Shown here in pieces: positions 1-5,695 of a stretch of DNA of 7,385 bases. Position 1 is the first letter of the stretch. Each line of letters starts with the position of its first letter. The stretch lies in contig CALVYX010000079.1 in NCBI GenBank assembly GCA_944372315.1, forward strand, positions 1 through 7,385, in the 5' to 3' direction. The stretch is from an uncultured Bacilli bacterium. Its GTDB lineage: Bacteria; Bacillota_I; Bacilli_A; RF39; UBA660. The notes under the pieces were generated by a model. It worked only from the letters and a program-made list of their open reading frames with translations, was not told the origin of the DNA and did not search any database. The position numbers and the translations under genes are program-made.

Positions 1-48
1 ATTTTCTAATATATATTTTACTACTTCATTATTTTTATTTTCTTTCAT
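1..48 (-). CDS. 5' end of an unidentified gene, truncated by the window edge
   Basis: Reading the minus strand, an ATG at 46-48 opens 16 codons (MKENKNNEVVKYILEN) that run off the window without a stop. A good Shine-Dalgarno sequence, AAGGAAGGA, lies about 7 nt upstream of the ATG, which supports a real start. The visible peptide is charged and asparagine-rich, and nothing in it identifies a family. It lies downstream of sspI on the same strand, with 87 nt between them, and its ribosome binding site sits inside a large inverted repeat (53-98). It is real with moderate confidence; the function is unknown. Confidence 0.6.
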   Translation of the reverse strand, partial: MKENKNNEVVKYILEN

Positions 49-52
49 TTTA

Positions 53-98
53 AAATCCTTCCTTGGTATATATTTCTATATTACCATAGAAAGGATTT
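53..98 (-). promoter_or_regulatory. Two-part inverted repeat covering the ribosome binding site of the minus-strand gene
   Basis: An 8-bp perfect outer stem (AAATCCTT at 53-60 with AAGGATTT at 91-98) encloses an inner stem: TGGTA (64-68) with TACCA (82-86), continuing as TATA (69-72) with TATA (77-80) after one bulged T, closed by a TTTC loop. In the minus-strand transcript the 3' arm contains the Shine-Dalgarno of the gene starting at 48, so folding would hide it. Neither side ends in a long T-run, so it does not look like an ordinary intrinsic terminator. The pairing is directly visible; the regulatory role is inferred. A DNA operator for a dimeric protein is an alternative. Confidence 0.45.
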
Positions 99-135
99 CT
101 ACTTTACACAAATTTTTTTACAGACTCATAAAGTT

Positions 136-348
136 TTATTGTTTTTTAATTCTATTATGAATAATATCTAACATTTGTTTTTTTAATTCTTCGCTTGCAT
201 CTTGCCAAATAATTTCTAAAAATACTCCCATTCCTGGAAGTGCTATTTCATCTTGTTCTTTAATAGATTCTTCAATAGCATTTCTTAATGTATCTACATC
301 GTCTTCTCTAAAATTATTAATGATATGTCTTCTAATATCAACGTCCAT
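136..348 (-). CDS. sspI: Small acid-soluble spore protein SspI
   Basis: The product is a 70-residue protein, matching the usual SspI length of about 70. It starts MDVDIRRHIINN, resembling the Bacillus SspI start MDLNLRHAVI. It carries the family hallmark LPGMG (37-41) followed by FLEIIWQ (43-49) and an acidic/lysine-rich end with MLDII. In Bacillus, SspI is a minor small acid-soluble protein made only in the forespore and found in the spore core. It is distinct from the major alpha/beta-type DNA-coating SASPs, and its exact role is not well defined. The start is supported by AGGAG (complement of 357-361), 8 nt before ATG. A SpoU-type methylase gene lies nearby in the divergent direction; in B. 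subtilis sspI neighbours the homologous ysgA. Identification is from recalled family sequence, not a search, but the match is strong. Confidence 0.9.
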   Translation of the reverse strand: MDVDIRRHIINNFREDDVDTLRNAIEESIKEQDEIALPGMGVFLEIIWQDASEELKKQMLDIIHNRIKKQ

Positions 349-366
349 AAAATCATCTCCTAGGTA

Positions 367-395
367 TATTTTCCCCAGAATGATTAAGAATATTC
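367..395 (-). promoter_or_regulatory. Candidate forespore (sigma-F/G-type) promoter for sspI
   Basis: On the minus strand GAATA (complement of 391-395) resembles the -35 of forespore sigma factors. After 14 nt comes GGGGAAAATA (complement of 367-376), which fits the G-rich -10 pattern described for sigma-F promoters. The spacing suits this class. A weakness is that transcription would begin near 360, almost on the Shine-Dalgarno sequence of sspI, giving an unusually short leader. The assignment rests on the spore-specific product and remains tentative. Confidence 0.3.
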
Positions 396-421
396 ATTAA
401 TTTTTAGCGATATGATATAAT
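393..421 (+). promoter_or_regulatory. Extended -10 promoter of the metallopeptidase gene
   Basis: TATAAT at 416-421 is perfect and is preceded by TG at 413-414, giving the extended -10 form TGaTATAAT. A weak -35 (TTCATT, 393-398) stands 17 nt upstream. The predicted start at about 428 leaves a leader of under 20 nt that includes the Shine-Dalgarno AAGGA (435-439). The element overlaps the candidate sspI promoter on the opposite strand. Confidence 0.65.
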
Positions 422-445
422 TTATTTAGTAAAGAAGGATGATGT

Positions 446-1084
446 ATGCAGTTAAGAATAAATAATAAATTATATAAAGTTGAAATCAAAAAAAAAAGAA
501 CTACCAAAAATACTTATATTAGAGTAAAAGAGGATTTAACTATTTATGTAACTACTAATTATTATATGTCTGATAAAAAAATAATAAAATTATTGGAAGA
601 AAGTATTGCTTCAATTACTAAAATGATCGAGAAAATGGAGAGAAAGAAGGAAAAGAAAAATTACTTTTATTATTTAGGAAATCAATATGATATCGTCTAT
701 ACCAATAATAAAGATGTTATCTTAGGAGAAAATAAAGCTTTTATTCCTAAAAATATGGATATTGATAAATGGTATAAAAAGCAAGCTAGTATTATTTTTC
801 AAGAAAGGTTAGACCACAATTATAAAATTTATAATAAAAGAATTCCTTATCCTAGTCTAACTATTAGAAAGATGACTAGTAGATGGGGTGTTTGTAATAC
901 AAAGTTAAAAAGAGTAACGCTTAATTTAGAGCTTATAAAAAAAGATCCTATTTGTCTAGATTATGTAATTATGCATGAATTAACTCACTTTATTTATCAA
1001 GATCACTCAAAAAACTTTTGGAATCTAGTGGAAGAAAACTTTCCACTTTACAAAAAGGTACGAAAATTAATGAAAGAAGAGTAA
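446..1084 (+). CDS. YgjP-family (COG1451, DUF45-type) zinc metallopeptidase
   Basis: The product is a 212-residue protein with a SprT-like zincin core. The zinc-binding HELTH motif is at 177-181 (His177, Glu178, His181), and His187 in the following QDHSKNFW is the likely third ligand. Just upstream, TSRWGVC (144-150) and RVTLNLELI (156-164) are the other signature segments of the YgjP family. The N-terminal half is basic and beta-rich, ending in a lysine-rich helix near 57-72. No signal peptide or membrane segment is visible, so it is probably cytosolic. Relatives are annotated as M48-like metal-dependent hydrolases; the physiological substrate is not established. The start follows AAGGA with good spacing and an extended -10 promoter. 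The methylase gene follows 32 nt after its stop. Family assignment is firm; role is unknown. Confidence 0.88.
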   Translation: MQLRINNKLYKVEIKKKRTTKNTYIRVKEDLTIYVTTNYYMSDKKIIKLLEESIASITKMIEKMERKKEKKNYFYYLGNQYDIVYTNNKDVILGENKAFIPKNMDIDKWYKKQASIIFQERLDHNYKIYNKRIPYPSLTIRKMTSRWGVCNTKLKRVTLNLELIKKDPICLDYVIMHELTHFIYQDHSKNFWNLVEENFPLYKKVRKLMKEE

Positions 1085-1085
1085 T

Positions 1086-1098
1086 TTTATAGTATAAT
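1086..1098 (+). promoter_or_regulatory. Possible -10 element before the methyltransferase gene
   Basis: TATAAT at 1093-1098 sits directly after the metallopeptidase stop, inside TTTATAGTATAAT. The identical 13-mer forms the -10 region of the rplS promoter (3528-3540). No convincing -35 lies 16-18 nt upstream, and the predicted start would fall close to the ribosome binding site AGGTGG (1106-1111). It may be a weak internal promoter feeding the methylase-rimM-trmD group. Confidence 0.35.
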
Positions 1099-1116
1099 AA
1101 AAAATAGGTGGTTAAT

Positions 1117-1851
1117 GTGCTTATAACAAGTTTAGAAAATGAACGTATTAAAAACTATATCAAATTAAAAGATCGAAAGTATCGTAAAAAAACTAATACT
1201 TATATTGTAGAAGGTCTTCATTTAGTATTAGAGGCATACAAAAGTGGTAATTTAATTGAACTTATTATAGAAAAAGACGAAGTATTACCAATTGATGTTC
1301 CAACCATATATGTTACTAATGAAATCATTAACAAAATATCTAACCTAGATACTCCTGTGAATGTTTTAGGACTTTGTAAGATGAGTAATGTGAATGAAAT
1401 TAAAGGTACTAAAATATTAATGTTAGATGAAGTACAAGATCCGGGTAATTTAGGAACTATCATTAGAAGTAGTGTAGCGTTTGGAGTAGATACTGTTGTA
1501 CTGGGAAATAACACGGTTGATTTATATAATCCAAAAGTAATACGTGCAACACAAGGAATGTTATTTTATGTTAATATTATTAGTAAGGACTTAAAAGAAG
1601 TGATTCAAGAACTTAAAACAAAAGAAATACCTGTTTATGGTACTAAAGTGGAATATGGAGAAGATGTAAGATATTTTCGTGCAAAAGATAAGAAGTCTTA
1701 TGGATTAGTAGTAGGAAACGAAGGAAATGGCGTAAGTGAAGAAGTATTGGACTTGTGTGACAAATACATCTATATTGATATGAATGAGAAAGTAGAAAGT
1801 CTAAATGTAAGTGTTGCTACTTCTATTATCTTATATGAGTTAAATAGGTGA
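1117..1851 (+). CDS. SpoU/TrmH-family RNA 2'-O-methyltransferase (RlmP/YsgA-like)
   Basis: This is a 244-residue SPOUT methyltransferase. An N-terminal substrate-binding region (about 1-95; TYIVEGLHLVLEA at 28-40) precedes the catalytic knot. The three SpoU motifs are present: LDEVQDPGNLGTIIRSS (103-119) with the catalytic Arg, VVGNEGNGVS (198-207), and ESLNVSVATSIILYE (228-onward), which forms the S-adenosylmethionine pocket. Length and the neighbouring sspI suggest orthology with B. subtilis YsgA, reported as RlmP, which 2'-O-methylates a 23S rRNA guanosine; that substrate is inferred here. GTG at 1117 is chosen as start because AGGTGG (1106-1111) lies 5 nt before it. An in-frame GTG at 1108 falls inside that site. 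The TGA stop shows TGA is a real stop in this genome. rimM begins 4 nt later. Confidence 0.88.
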   Translation: MLITSLENERIKNYIKLKDRKYRKKTNTYIVEGLHLVLEAYKSGNLIELIIEKDEVLPIDVPTIYVTNEIINKISNLDTPVNVLGLCKMSNVNEIKGTKILMLDEVQDPGNLGTIIRSSVAFGVDTVVLGNNTVDLYNPKVIRATQGMLFYVNIISKDLKEVIQELKTKEIPVYGTKVEYGEDVRYFRAKDKKSYGLVVGNEGNGVSEEVLDLCDKYIYIDMNEKVESLNVSVATSIILYELNR

Positions 1852-1855
1852 TAAT

Positions 1856-2359
1856 ATGGAATACGTATATATAGGGAAAATAGTAAGTACTCATGGCATT
1901 AAAGGAGAAATTAAAATTATTAGTGATTTTGATTATAAAGATCAAGCTTTTAAAGTAGGAAATCATATTTATATAGGAAAGAATATGAAAGAAGAAGTGA
2001 TTCAGAGTTATCGAAGACATAAAAATTATGATATGATAACTTTAAAAAATTATGATAATATTAATCAAGTACTTAGTTTTATGACGGAAGATGTATATAT
2101 TAATAAAGAAGAACTTCATCTTAGTGATTCTTTATATTTAGATTCTGATTTAATAGGTTTATCTATATATAGTGATACTGAATATTTAGGGATAATTATG
2201 GAAATTTTTTCGCCTTCTCCTAATAATAAAGTAATTAGATTTACTTTGGATGGTAAAAATTACCTAGTTCCTTATGTTAAAAATTTGATAAAAGAGATAG
2301 ATCTTAATAATAAAAAAGTGATATTATATTCCATGGAAGGGGTGTTAGAATGCGTATAG
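1856..2359 (+). CDS. rimM: 16S rRNA processing / 30S maturation factor RimM
   Basis: The product has 167 residues, the normal RimM length. The N-terminal RimM barrel opens with [17 protein letters not shown] (5-21), containing the conserved THGIKGE. The C-terminal PRC-like barrel covers roughly 90-165, with DLIGLSIY (98-105), NNKVIRF (123-129) and [15 protein letters not shown] (136-150). RimM binds ribosomal protein S19 and assists maturation of the 30S head. ATG at 1856 follows AGGTG (1846-1850), a site lying in the last codons of the upstream methylase gene. Its own end overlaps trmD by 10 nt, so the two are translationally coupled. The rimM-trmD-rplS order is the classic bacterial arrangement; the usual rpsP is not next to it here. 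Confidence 0.95.
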   Translation: MEYVYIGKIVSTHGIKGEIKIISDFDYKDQAFKVGNHIYIGKNMKEEVIQSYRRHKNYDMITLKNYDNINQVLSFMTEDVYINKEELHLSDSLYLDSDLIGLSIYSDTEYLGIIMEIFSPSPNNKVIRFTLDGKNYLVPYVKNLIKEIDLNNKKVILYSMEGVLECV

Positions 2360-3015
2360 ATATTTTAACGTTATTCCCTTCGATGTTTGAAGGTTTCTTA
2401 ACTGAATCTATTATAAAAAGAGCAATTGAAAAAGAAAAAGTAAAGATCAATATCATTAATTTTAGAGATTATTCACTTGATCCTCATCATAAAGTGGATG
2501 ATACACCTTATGGTGGAGGTAGTGGTATGGTTCTTACTCCTCAACCAATTATGGATGCTGTGGATGATTTAAAAACAGAGGATGCTAAAGTTATTTTATT
2601 AACTCCTGATGGAGAAAAATATAGTCAACCAATGGCATATTCTTTAACTAGTTGTAAACATTTAATTATTATTTGTGGCCACTATGAAGGATTTGATGAG
2701 AGAATTCGAAGCATAGTAGATCTTGAACTAAGTATTGGTGACTATGTTTTAACTGGAGGAGAGTTACCTAGTATGGTAATTACTGATTCTATTGTGAGGC
2801 TTATCGATGGAGTAATAGAAAAAGAATCACACCTAAATGATTCGTTTAATAATAATTTATTGGATTATCCTACTTATACAAAACCTAGAGTTTATAGAGG
2901 AATGGAAGTACCTAGTGTACTTTTAAATGGAAATCATAAGGAAATAGAAGAATTTCGAAAAAGTGAAGCATTAAAAAGGACTATGGAAAGACGTCCTGAT
3001 TTATTAGAAAAATAA
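2350..3015 (+). CDS. trmD: tRNA (guanine-N1-)-methyltransferase TrmD
   Basis: TrmD methylates N1 of G37 in tRNAs that read CNN codons and so guards the reading frame. The 221-residue product starts [15 protein letters not shown] and has [10 protein letters not shown] (53-62), ILLTPDGE (82-89), GHYEGFDER (110-118) and [13 protein letters not shown] (128-140), which make up the trefoil knot and S-adenosylmethionine site. Asp164 in the loop NDSF matches the catalytic aspartate. The C-terminal tRNA-binding helical part includes [20 protein letters not shown] (173-192) and RRPDLL (214-219). At 221 residues it is slightly shorter than the roughly 240 usual, trimmed at the C-terminus. ATG at 2350 lies inside the end of rimM, with GGAAGGGG just before it. 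Confidence 0.96.
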   Translation: MRIDILTLFPSMFEGFLTESIIKRAIEKEKVKINIINFRDYSLDPHHKVDDTPYGGGSGMVLTPQPIMDAVDDLKTEDAKVILLTPDGEKYSQPMAYSLTSCKHLIIICGHYEGFDERIRSIVDLELSIGDYVLTGGELPSMVITDSIVRLIDGVIEKESHLNDSFNNNLLDYPTYTKPRVYRGMEVPSVLLNGNHKEIEEFRKSEALKRTMERRPDLLEK

Positions 3016-3028
3016 AAGAGGTGGTTTT

Positions 3029-3496
3029 ATGGGAAAAGAACAAAGATTTTTAGTTGTAAAAACAAATGATTCGAAAGAAATAAAGTATTTTGAATATGAT
3101 AAAATATCTGGGTATAGCATAAAACCGAATCCTAATTTGAAGTTTCAGGATGCAATTAATGTTAATAAGATGATTTTAATCAATCCCTCATTAATTGAAA
3201 AGATGGTTGATAAAAAGATCAAAAAAAGATTTGATTATTTAATTAATTTATTATCAATTGTATATGAAAATGATGATGAAACAGGGGATGGATTAGAACT
3301 TGCTTTAAACGAAGCAGAAAAGTTTCGTATGGAACTAATTAATAAATATAAGCAATATATTAATGAAGAAAAATATGAATTATTAATGAAAAAAATTGCA
3401 ATTTTAGAAGATGAACTATATTTACGTATGCAATTTGTCATGAATAAGAACAATTTATTAGAAAAAGAAGAGGTAAAAGAAGGAAAAACTAGATAA
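3029..3496 (+). CDS. Protein of unknown function between trmD and rplS
   Basis: I do not recognise this 155-residue protein. The N-terminal third (RFLVVKTNDSKEIKYFEYDK, 6-25) looks like a small beta-rich segment. From about residue 45 the protein is strongly helical and charged, and a likely coiled coil runs from about 93 to the end, with heptad-like Leu/Ile spacing and many Glu/Lys. No membrane segment, signal peptide or catalytic motif is seen, so it is probably cytosolic. AGAGGTGG lies about 5 nt before ATG 3029, and the trmD stop is only 13 nt upstream, so it is expressed with rimM-trmD. It ends 15 nt before the -35 of the rplS promoter. The position suggests a translation-linked role, but nothing in the sequence proves it. 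Confidence 0.8.
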   Translation: MGKEQRFLVVKTNDSKEIKYFEYDKISGYSIKPNPNLKFQDAINVNKMILINPSLIEKMVDKKIKKRFDYLINLLSIVYENDDETGDGLELALNEAEKFRMELINKYKQYINEEKYELLMKKIAILEDELYLRMQFVMNKNNLLEKEEVKEGKTR

Positions 3497-3511
3497 TTAG
3501 TAAGTTTTTAC

Positions 3512-3540
3512 TTGTCATATTGATAAATTTATAGTATAAT
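3512..3540 (+). promoter_or_regulatory. Near-consensus vegetative promoter of rplS
   Basis: TTGTCA (3512-3517) and a perfect TATAAT (3535-3540) are separated by exactly 17 nt, as expected for a SigA promoter. Transcription should start near 3547, just before the L19-type leader. This gives rplS supply independent of the upstream rimM-trmD transcript. Confidence 0.85.
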
Positions 3541-3546
3541 CAAAAA

Positions 3547-3612
3547 GTCATTAAGACATATGCTGTTGATCCGCTGTAAATATTTATATGATCACCATAA
3601 AGATGGAAGGAG
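3547..3612 (+). promoter_or_regulatory. Probable ribosomal protein L19 leader (autoregulatory mRNA structure)
   Basis: Between the promoter and the rplS start lies a 5' leader of about 70 nt that resembles the L19 leader family known from Bacillota mRNAs. Visible pairings are TGATC (3567-3571) with GATCA (3590-3594), and CCAT (3595-3598) with ATGG (3603-3606) closing an AAAG tetraloop. The second hairpin abuts the Shine-Dalgarno AAGGAG (3607-3612). CATAT (3557-3561) could also pair with ATATG (3586-3590), interleaved with the first stem. In the known family L19 is thought to bind the leader and limit its own synthesis. Assignment is from position, structure and remembered sequence, not a covariance-model search. 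Confidence 0.65.
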
Positions 3613-3619
3613 AGATATC

Positions 3620-3958
3620 ATGAACGTAATTGATAAGATTACAGAAAAACAAATGAATCCTAATGTGCCAGAATTTAGAGTTGGAGATACAGTTAGGGTT
3701 GACGTTAAAATCGTCGAAGGAAAAAGAGAAAGAATCCAAGCATTCGAAGGAATTGTTATAGCTCGTAAAGGTGGAGGAATTTCTGAAACATTTACTGTAA
3801 GAAAAGTATCTTATGGTGTTGGTGTAGAAAGAATATTCCCATTACATTCACCAAAAATTGCTAATATTACAGTTGTTAAGAAAGGAAAAGTTAGACGTGC
3901 TAAATTAACATTCTTAAGAAATGTAGTTGGTCAATTTAAAATCAAAGAAAGAGGATAA
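3620..3958 (+). CDS. rplS: 50S ribosomal protein L19
   Basis: L19 sits at the 30S-50S interface of the large subunit. The product has 112 residues (usual about 115) and contains [20 protein letters not shown] (19-38), [20 protein letters not shown] (40-59) and [16 protein letters not shown] (63-78), then the basic RRAKLTFLR (92-100). ATG 3620 is chosen because AAGGAG (3607-3612) stands 7 nt upstream and MNVIDKIT is the expected N-terminus. An earlier in-frame ATG at 3560 would translate the structured leader. It has its own promoter and is followed directly by a terminator hairpin. lepB begins 37 nt after its stop. Confidence 0.97.
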   Translation: MNVIDKITEKQMNPNVPEFRVGDTVRVDVKIVEGKRERIQAFEGIVIARKGGGISETFTVRKVSYGVGVERIFPLHSPKIANITVVKKGKVRRAKLTFLRNVVGQFKIKERG

Positions 3959-3987
3959 AAATAAGACTACATTAGTCTTATTTTTTT
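3958..3987 (+). terminator. Rho-independent terminator after rplS
   Basis: ATAAGACTA (3961-3969) pairs perfectly with TAGTCTTAT (3973-3981) around a CAT loop, followed by a run of T to 3987. Extra A:T pairs extend the base of the stem. The hairpin lies directly at the rplS stop and only 8 nt before the lepB start, so lepB must rely on read-through or on another promoter not visible here. Confidence 0.85.
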
Positions 3988-3995
3988 ATATAACT

Positions 3996-4577
3996 ATGGA
4001 AAATATGGAAGATATAAAGGAAGTAGAAGAATTAGTGAATAATAGTAAAAAAGGAAATCCTTTTTTAAGATTTATTAAGGAAATATATCCTTATGTTATA
4101 ATCGTTGTAGTAGTTTTATTTGTTAAAACGTATATCATAGCGCCTATTCAAGTAAATGGGATATCCATGGATAGTACTTTAAAAGATGGAGATATTATGC
4201 TACTTAATAAATTACAATATAAAAGGTATGGAGTAAAACGTGGAGATATTGTTGTTATTAAGAATAGAGGTTCACATATTATAAAAAGAATTATTGGACT
4301 TCCTGGTGATAATATTAAGGTAGAAGATAATATTTTGTATATTAATGGCAAAGAATATAAAGAAGATTATTTAGATAAGGGAACCGTTACTAATGATTTT
4401 TCTTTAGAAGAGTTATTTGATACTGATAAAGTACCAGAAGGTACATATTTTGTAATGGGAGATAATAGAGATGATTCTCTAGATAGTAGGATTTTAGGTT
4501 TTATTGATGAAGATGACATAGAAGGTATTGCTAGTATTACTATTTTTCCTTTTGATAGATTAGGTAGTAAAGAATAA
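3996..4577 (+). CDS. lepB: Signal peptidase I
   Basis: LepB removes signal peptides from exported proteins at the outer face of the cytoplasmic membrane. From ATG 3996 the protein has 193 residues: a charged, mostly acidic cytosolic tail (1-19), one membrane segment (about 33-49, VIIVVVVLFVKTYIIAP) and the peptidase domain. The catalytic serine is Ser57 in NGISMDSTL and the general-base lysine is Lys97 in IIKRIIGLPGD. The later signature MGDNRDDSLDSR (154-165) is intact. Length is typical for the single-span Bacillota type. The start is uncertain because 3996 has no Shine-Dalgarno; ATG 4005 or GTG 4035 (with AAAGGAAG at 4016-4023) are alternatives that keep the membrane segment. A longer frame from TTG 3927 would run through the rplS terminator and is rejected. 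Its own terminator follows 13 nt after the stop. Confidence 0.94.
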   Translation: MENMEDIKEVEELVNNSKKGNPFLRFIKEIYPYVIIVVVVLFVKTYIIAPIQVNGISMDSTLKDGDIMLLNKLQYKRYGVKRGDIVVIKNRGSHIIKRIIGLPGDNIKVEDNILYINGKEYKEDYLDKGTVTNDFSLEELFDTDKVPEGTYFVMGDNRDDSLDSRILGFIDEDDIEGIASITIFPFDRLGSKE

Positions 4578-4590
4578 GATTATGTTGAGG

Positions 4591-4614
4591 AGCTCTTATA
4601 AAAGGGCTTTTTTT
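4591..4614 (+). terminator. Rho-independent terminator after lepB
   Basis: AGCTCTT (4591-4597) pairs with AAGGGCT (4602-4608), including one G-T pair, around an ATAA loop. A run of seven T (4608-4614) follows. It closes the housekeeping part of the window. The next 148 nt (4615-4762) contain no gene, and I saw no convincing promoter there. Confidence 0.8.
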
Positions 4615-4762
4615 AAATACTAAAAAATGCTAAAATTAAGGTAAGAGAAGTTCTATAAAACAATTAGTGCATGGTAAGAATTTATAAATTTTAATGCCAA
4701 TATATGCGAATAAGTTGGTGCAAGATGCAAAGTATGAAAAATGAATAAAAGAGGTTAATAAA

Positions 4763-5425
4763 ATGAAGTTACAGGATTTAAAAATAGAGTATGACAAATT
4801 ACAAATAAAATATGGTGCAAAAGAATTAGATTCTATTTATAATGGAGGATGCAGTAATAATCCGGATATATGTTTCGTTTTTATGAATCCTACTGGTAGA
4901 AATATAGCAAGTAGTAAAACATGGAAAGGTAGAAAATCTCCATGGTTGGGTACTAAAAATATTTGGAAGTTGTTTAATGAGGTAAATTTGTTAAGTGATG
5001 ATATATATAATAAAATTTTAGAAAAAAAAGCAAAAGAATGGGATTATGAATTTTGTGATTTTGTTTATGATGAGATAGAAAAAAATAAGATATTTATAAC
5101 TAATTTAGGAAAGTGTACTCAGTTAGATGCAAGACCACTTTCTGACGCAGTGTTAAAAAAATATCTGGATTTATTATTTAAGGAAATAGATATTATTAAG
5201 CCCAAAATAATAGTTGCTTTCGGGAATCAAGTTAGTTCTATAATTTTAAATAAAAAAATATCTGTATCTGAAAATAGAAGAATTTGTCATGAACTAAAAA
5301 TTAACAAAAATAAATATAAAGTATATCCAGTTTATTATCCCGTTGGTAATGGTATATTTAATATTGATAAATCAATAGAAGATATCAAATGGATAATTGA
5401 AAATGAAATAAAAAATAAATTATAA
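4763..5425 (+). CDS. Uracil-DNA glycosylase superfamily protein
   Basis: This 220-residue protein has the layout of the uracil-DNA glycosylase fold. A first motif, DICFVFMNPTGRN (35-47), corresponds to the active-site loop GxxPG region of family 4/5-like enzymes. It is followed by WLGTKNIWKLF (61-71), then FITNLGKCTQ (111-120), then KPKIIVAFGNQVSSIIL (146-162), and finally YPVYYPVGNG (188-197) in the place of the usual HPS-type second motif. Members excise damaged bases, but this subgroup lacks the standard His and has no clear four-cysteine iron-sulphur set (Cys30, Cys37, Cys98, Cys118, Cys175 only), so activity is unproven. GAGGT (4751-4755) precedes ATG by 7 nt. It stands alone after the lepB terminator, next to decayed genes, which suggests accessory status. 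Confidence 0.7.
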   Translation: MKLQDLKIEYDKLQIKYGAKELDSIYNGGCSNNPDICFVFMNPTGRNIASSKTWKGRKSPWLGTKNIWKLFNEVNLLSDDIYNKILEKKAKEWDYEFCDFVYDEIEKNKIFITNLGKCTQLDARPLSDAVLKKYLDLLFKEIDIIKPKIIVAFGNQVSSIILNKKISVSENRRICHELKINKNKYKVYPVYYPVGNGIFNIDKSIEDIKWIIENEIKNKL

Positions 5426-5509
5426 TTATGATGATAATAATTGATAAGTTCACCCCAATATAAATTAATAGATTTTTATTTTGAAAAAGAGGGAAGAGTG
5501 ATTAAAATA

Positions 5510-5695
5510 ATGAATAATTATTGTATGATTGAGATAACTTTTAGTAATAAAAGAGAAGTAGAAGAATCTATAGAAAAACTTTTAAATAATAAGTTAGTAG
5601 CAAGTTGTCAAATTATCGAAAGCAATAGTTTTTGAAATTAGAATGATAAAAAAGAAAATAGTAAATAATATCTGTTGCTTTTAAAAACAAAAAAG
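5510..5695 (+). pseudogene. cutA: Decayed cutA-like (divalent-cation tolerance family) 5' fragment
   Basis: From ATG 5510 the frame gives NNYCMIEITFSNKREVEESI, then KLLNNKLVASCQIIESNSF. This matches the N-terminal half of CutA1-type proteins, including the conserved LVASCQI. The open frame ends at TGA 5633-5635, but the CutA-like sequence continues in the same frame. Reading on gives xNxNDKKENSKxYLLLLKTKK, where x marks TGA (5633), TAG (5639) and TAA (5666). These stand where the family has Trp, Trp and Glu, as in WNWxxxxExSKEYLLLxKT. Each is one substitution from TGG, TGG or GAA. Homology stops near 5695, where rhuM sequence takes over in another frame, so roughly the last half of the gene is missing. 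The family forms trimers linked to metal tolerance. This copy cannot make the full protein. A GTG at 5498 is an alternative original start. Confidence 0.75.

Noticed and set aside
1218..1514. Open minus-strand frame across the methylase gene
   Set aside because: No ribosome binding site or family pattern; the plus strand carries a clear SpoU methylase. Similar antisense frames at 1826-2020, 3235-3453 and 4148-4351 were dropped for the same reason.
3499..3512. Small hairpin AGTAA-GTTT-TTACT after the 155-residue protein gene as a terminator
   Set aside because: It is a 5-bp AT-rich stem with no T-run and abuts the rplS -35; it cannot be told apart from chance.
3560..3619. Longer rplS starting at ATG 3560
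   Set aside because: It would translate the structured L19 leader and lacks a ribosome binding site, whereas ATG 3620 has AAGGAG and the expected N-terminus.
4615..4762. Promoter for the glycosylase-like gene
   Set aside because: TATAAA-like strings occur, but none has a fitting -35 or extended -10, so no site is called in this AT-rich stretch.
5441..5509. Longer cutA-like start at ATG 5441
   Set aside because: The added residues do not resemble CutA, there is no ribosome binding site, and ATG 5510 gives the expected start of the first strand.
5633..5668. Reassigned genetic code (TGA as Trp, Mollicutes-like) to explain the stop in the cutA-like gene
   Set aside because: TAG and TAA follow in the same frame, intact genes in the window use TGG for Trp (for example in SspI and YgjP), and TGA ends the methylase gene at 1849-1851.
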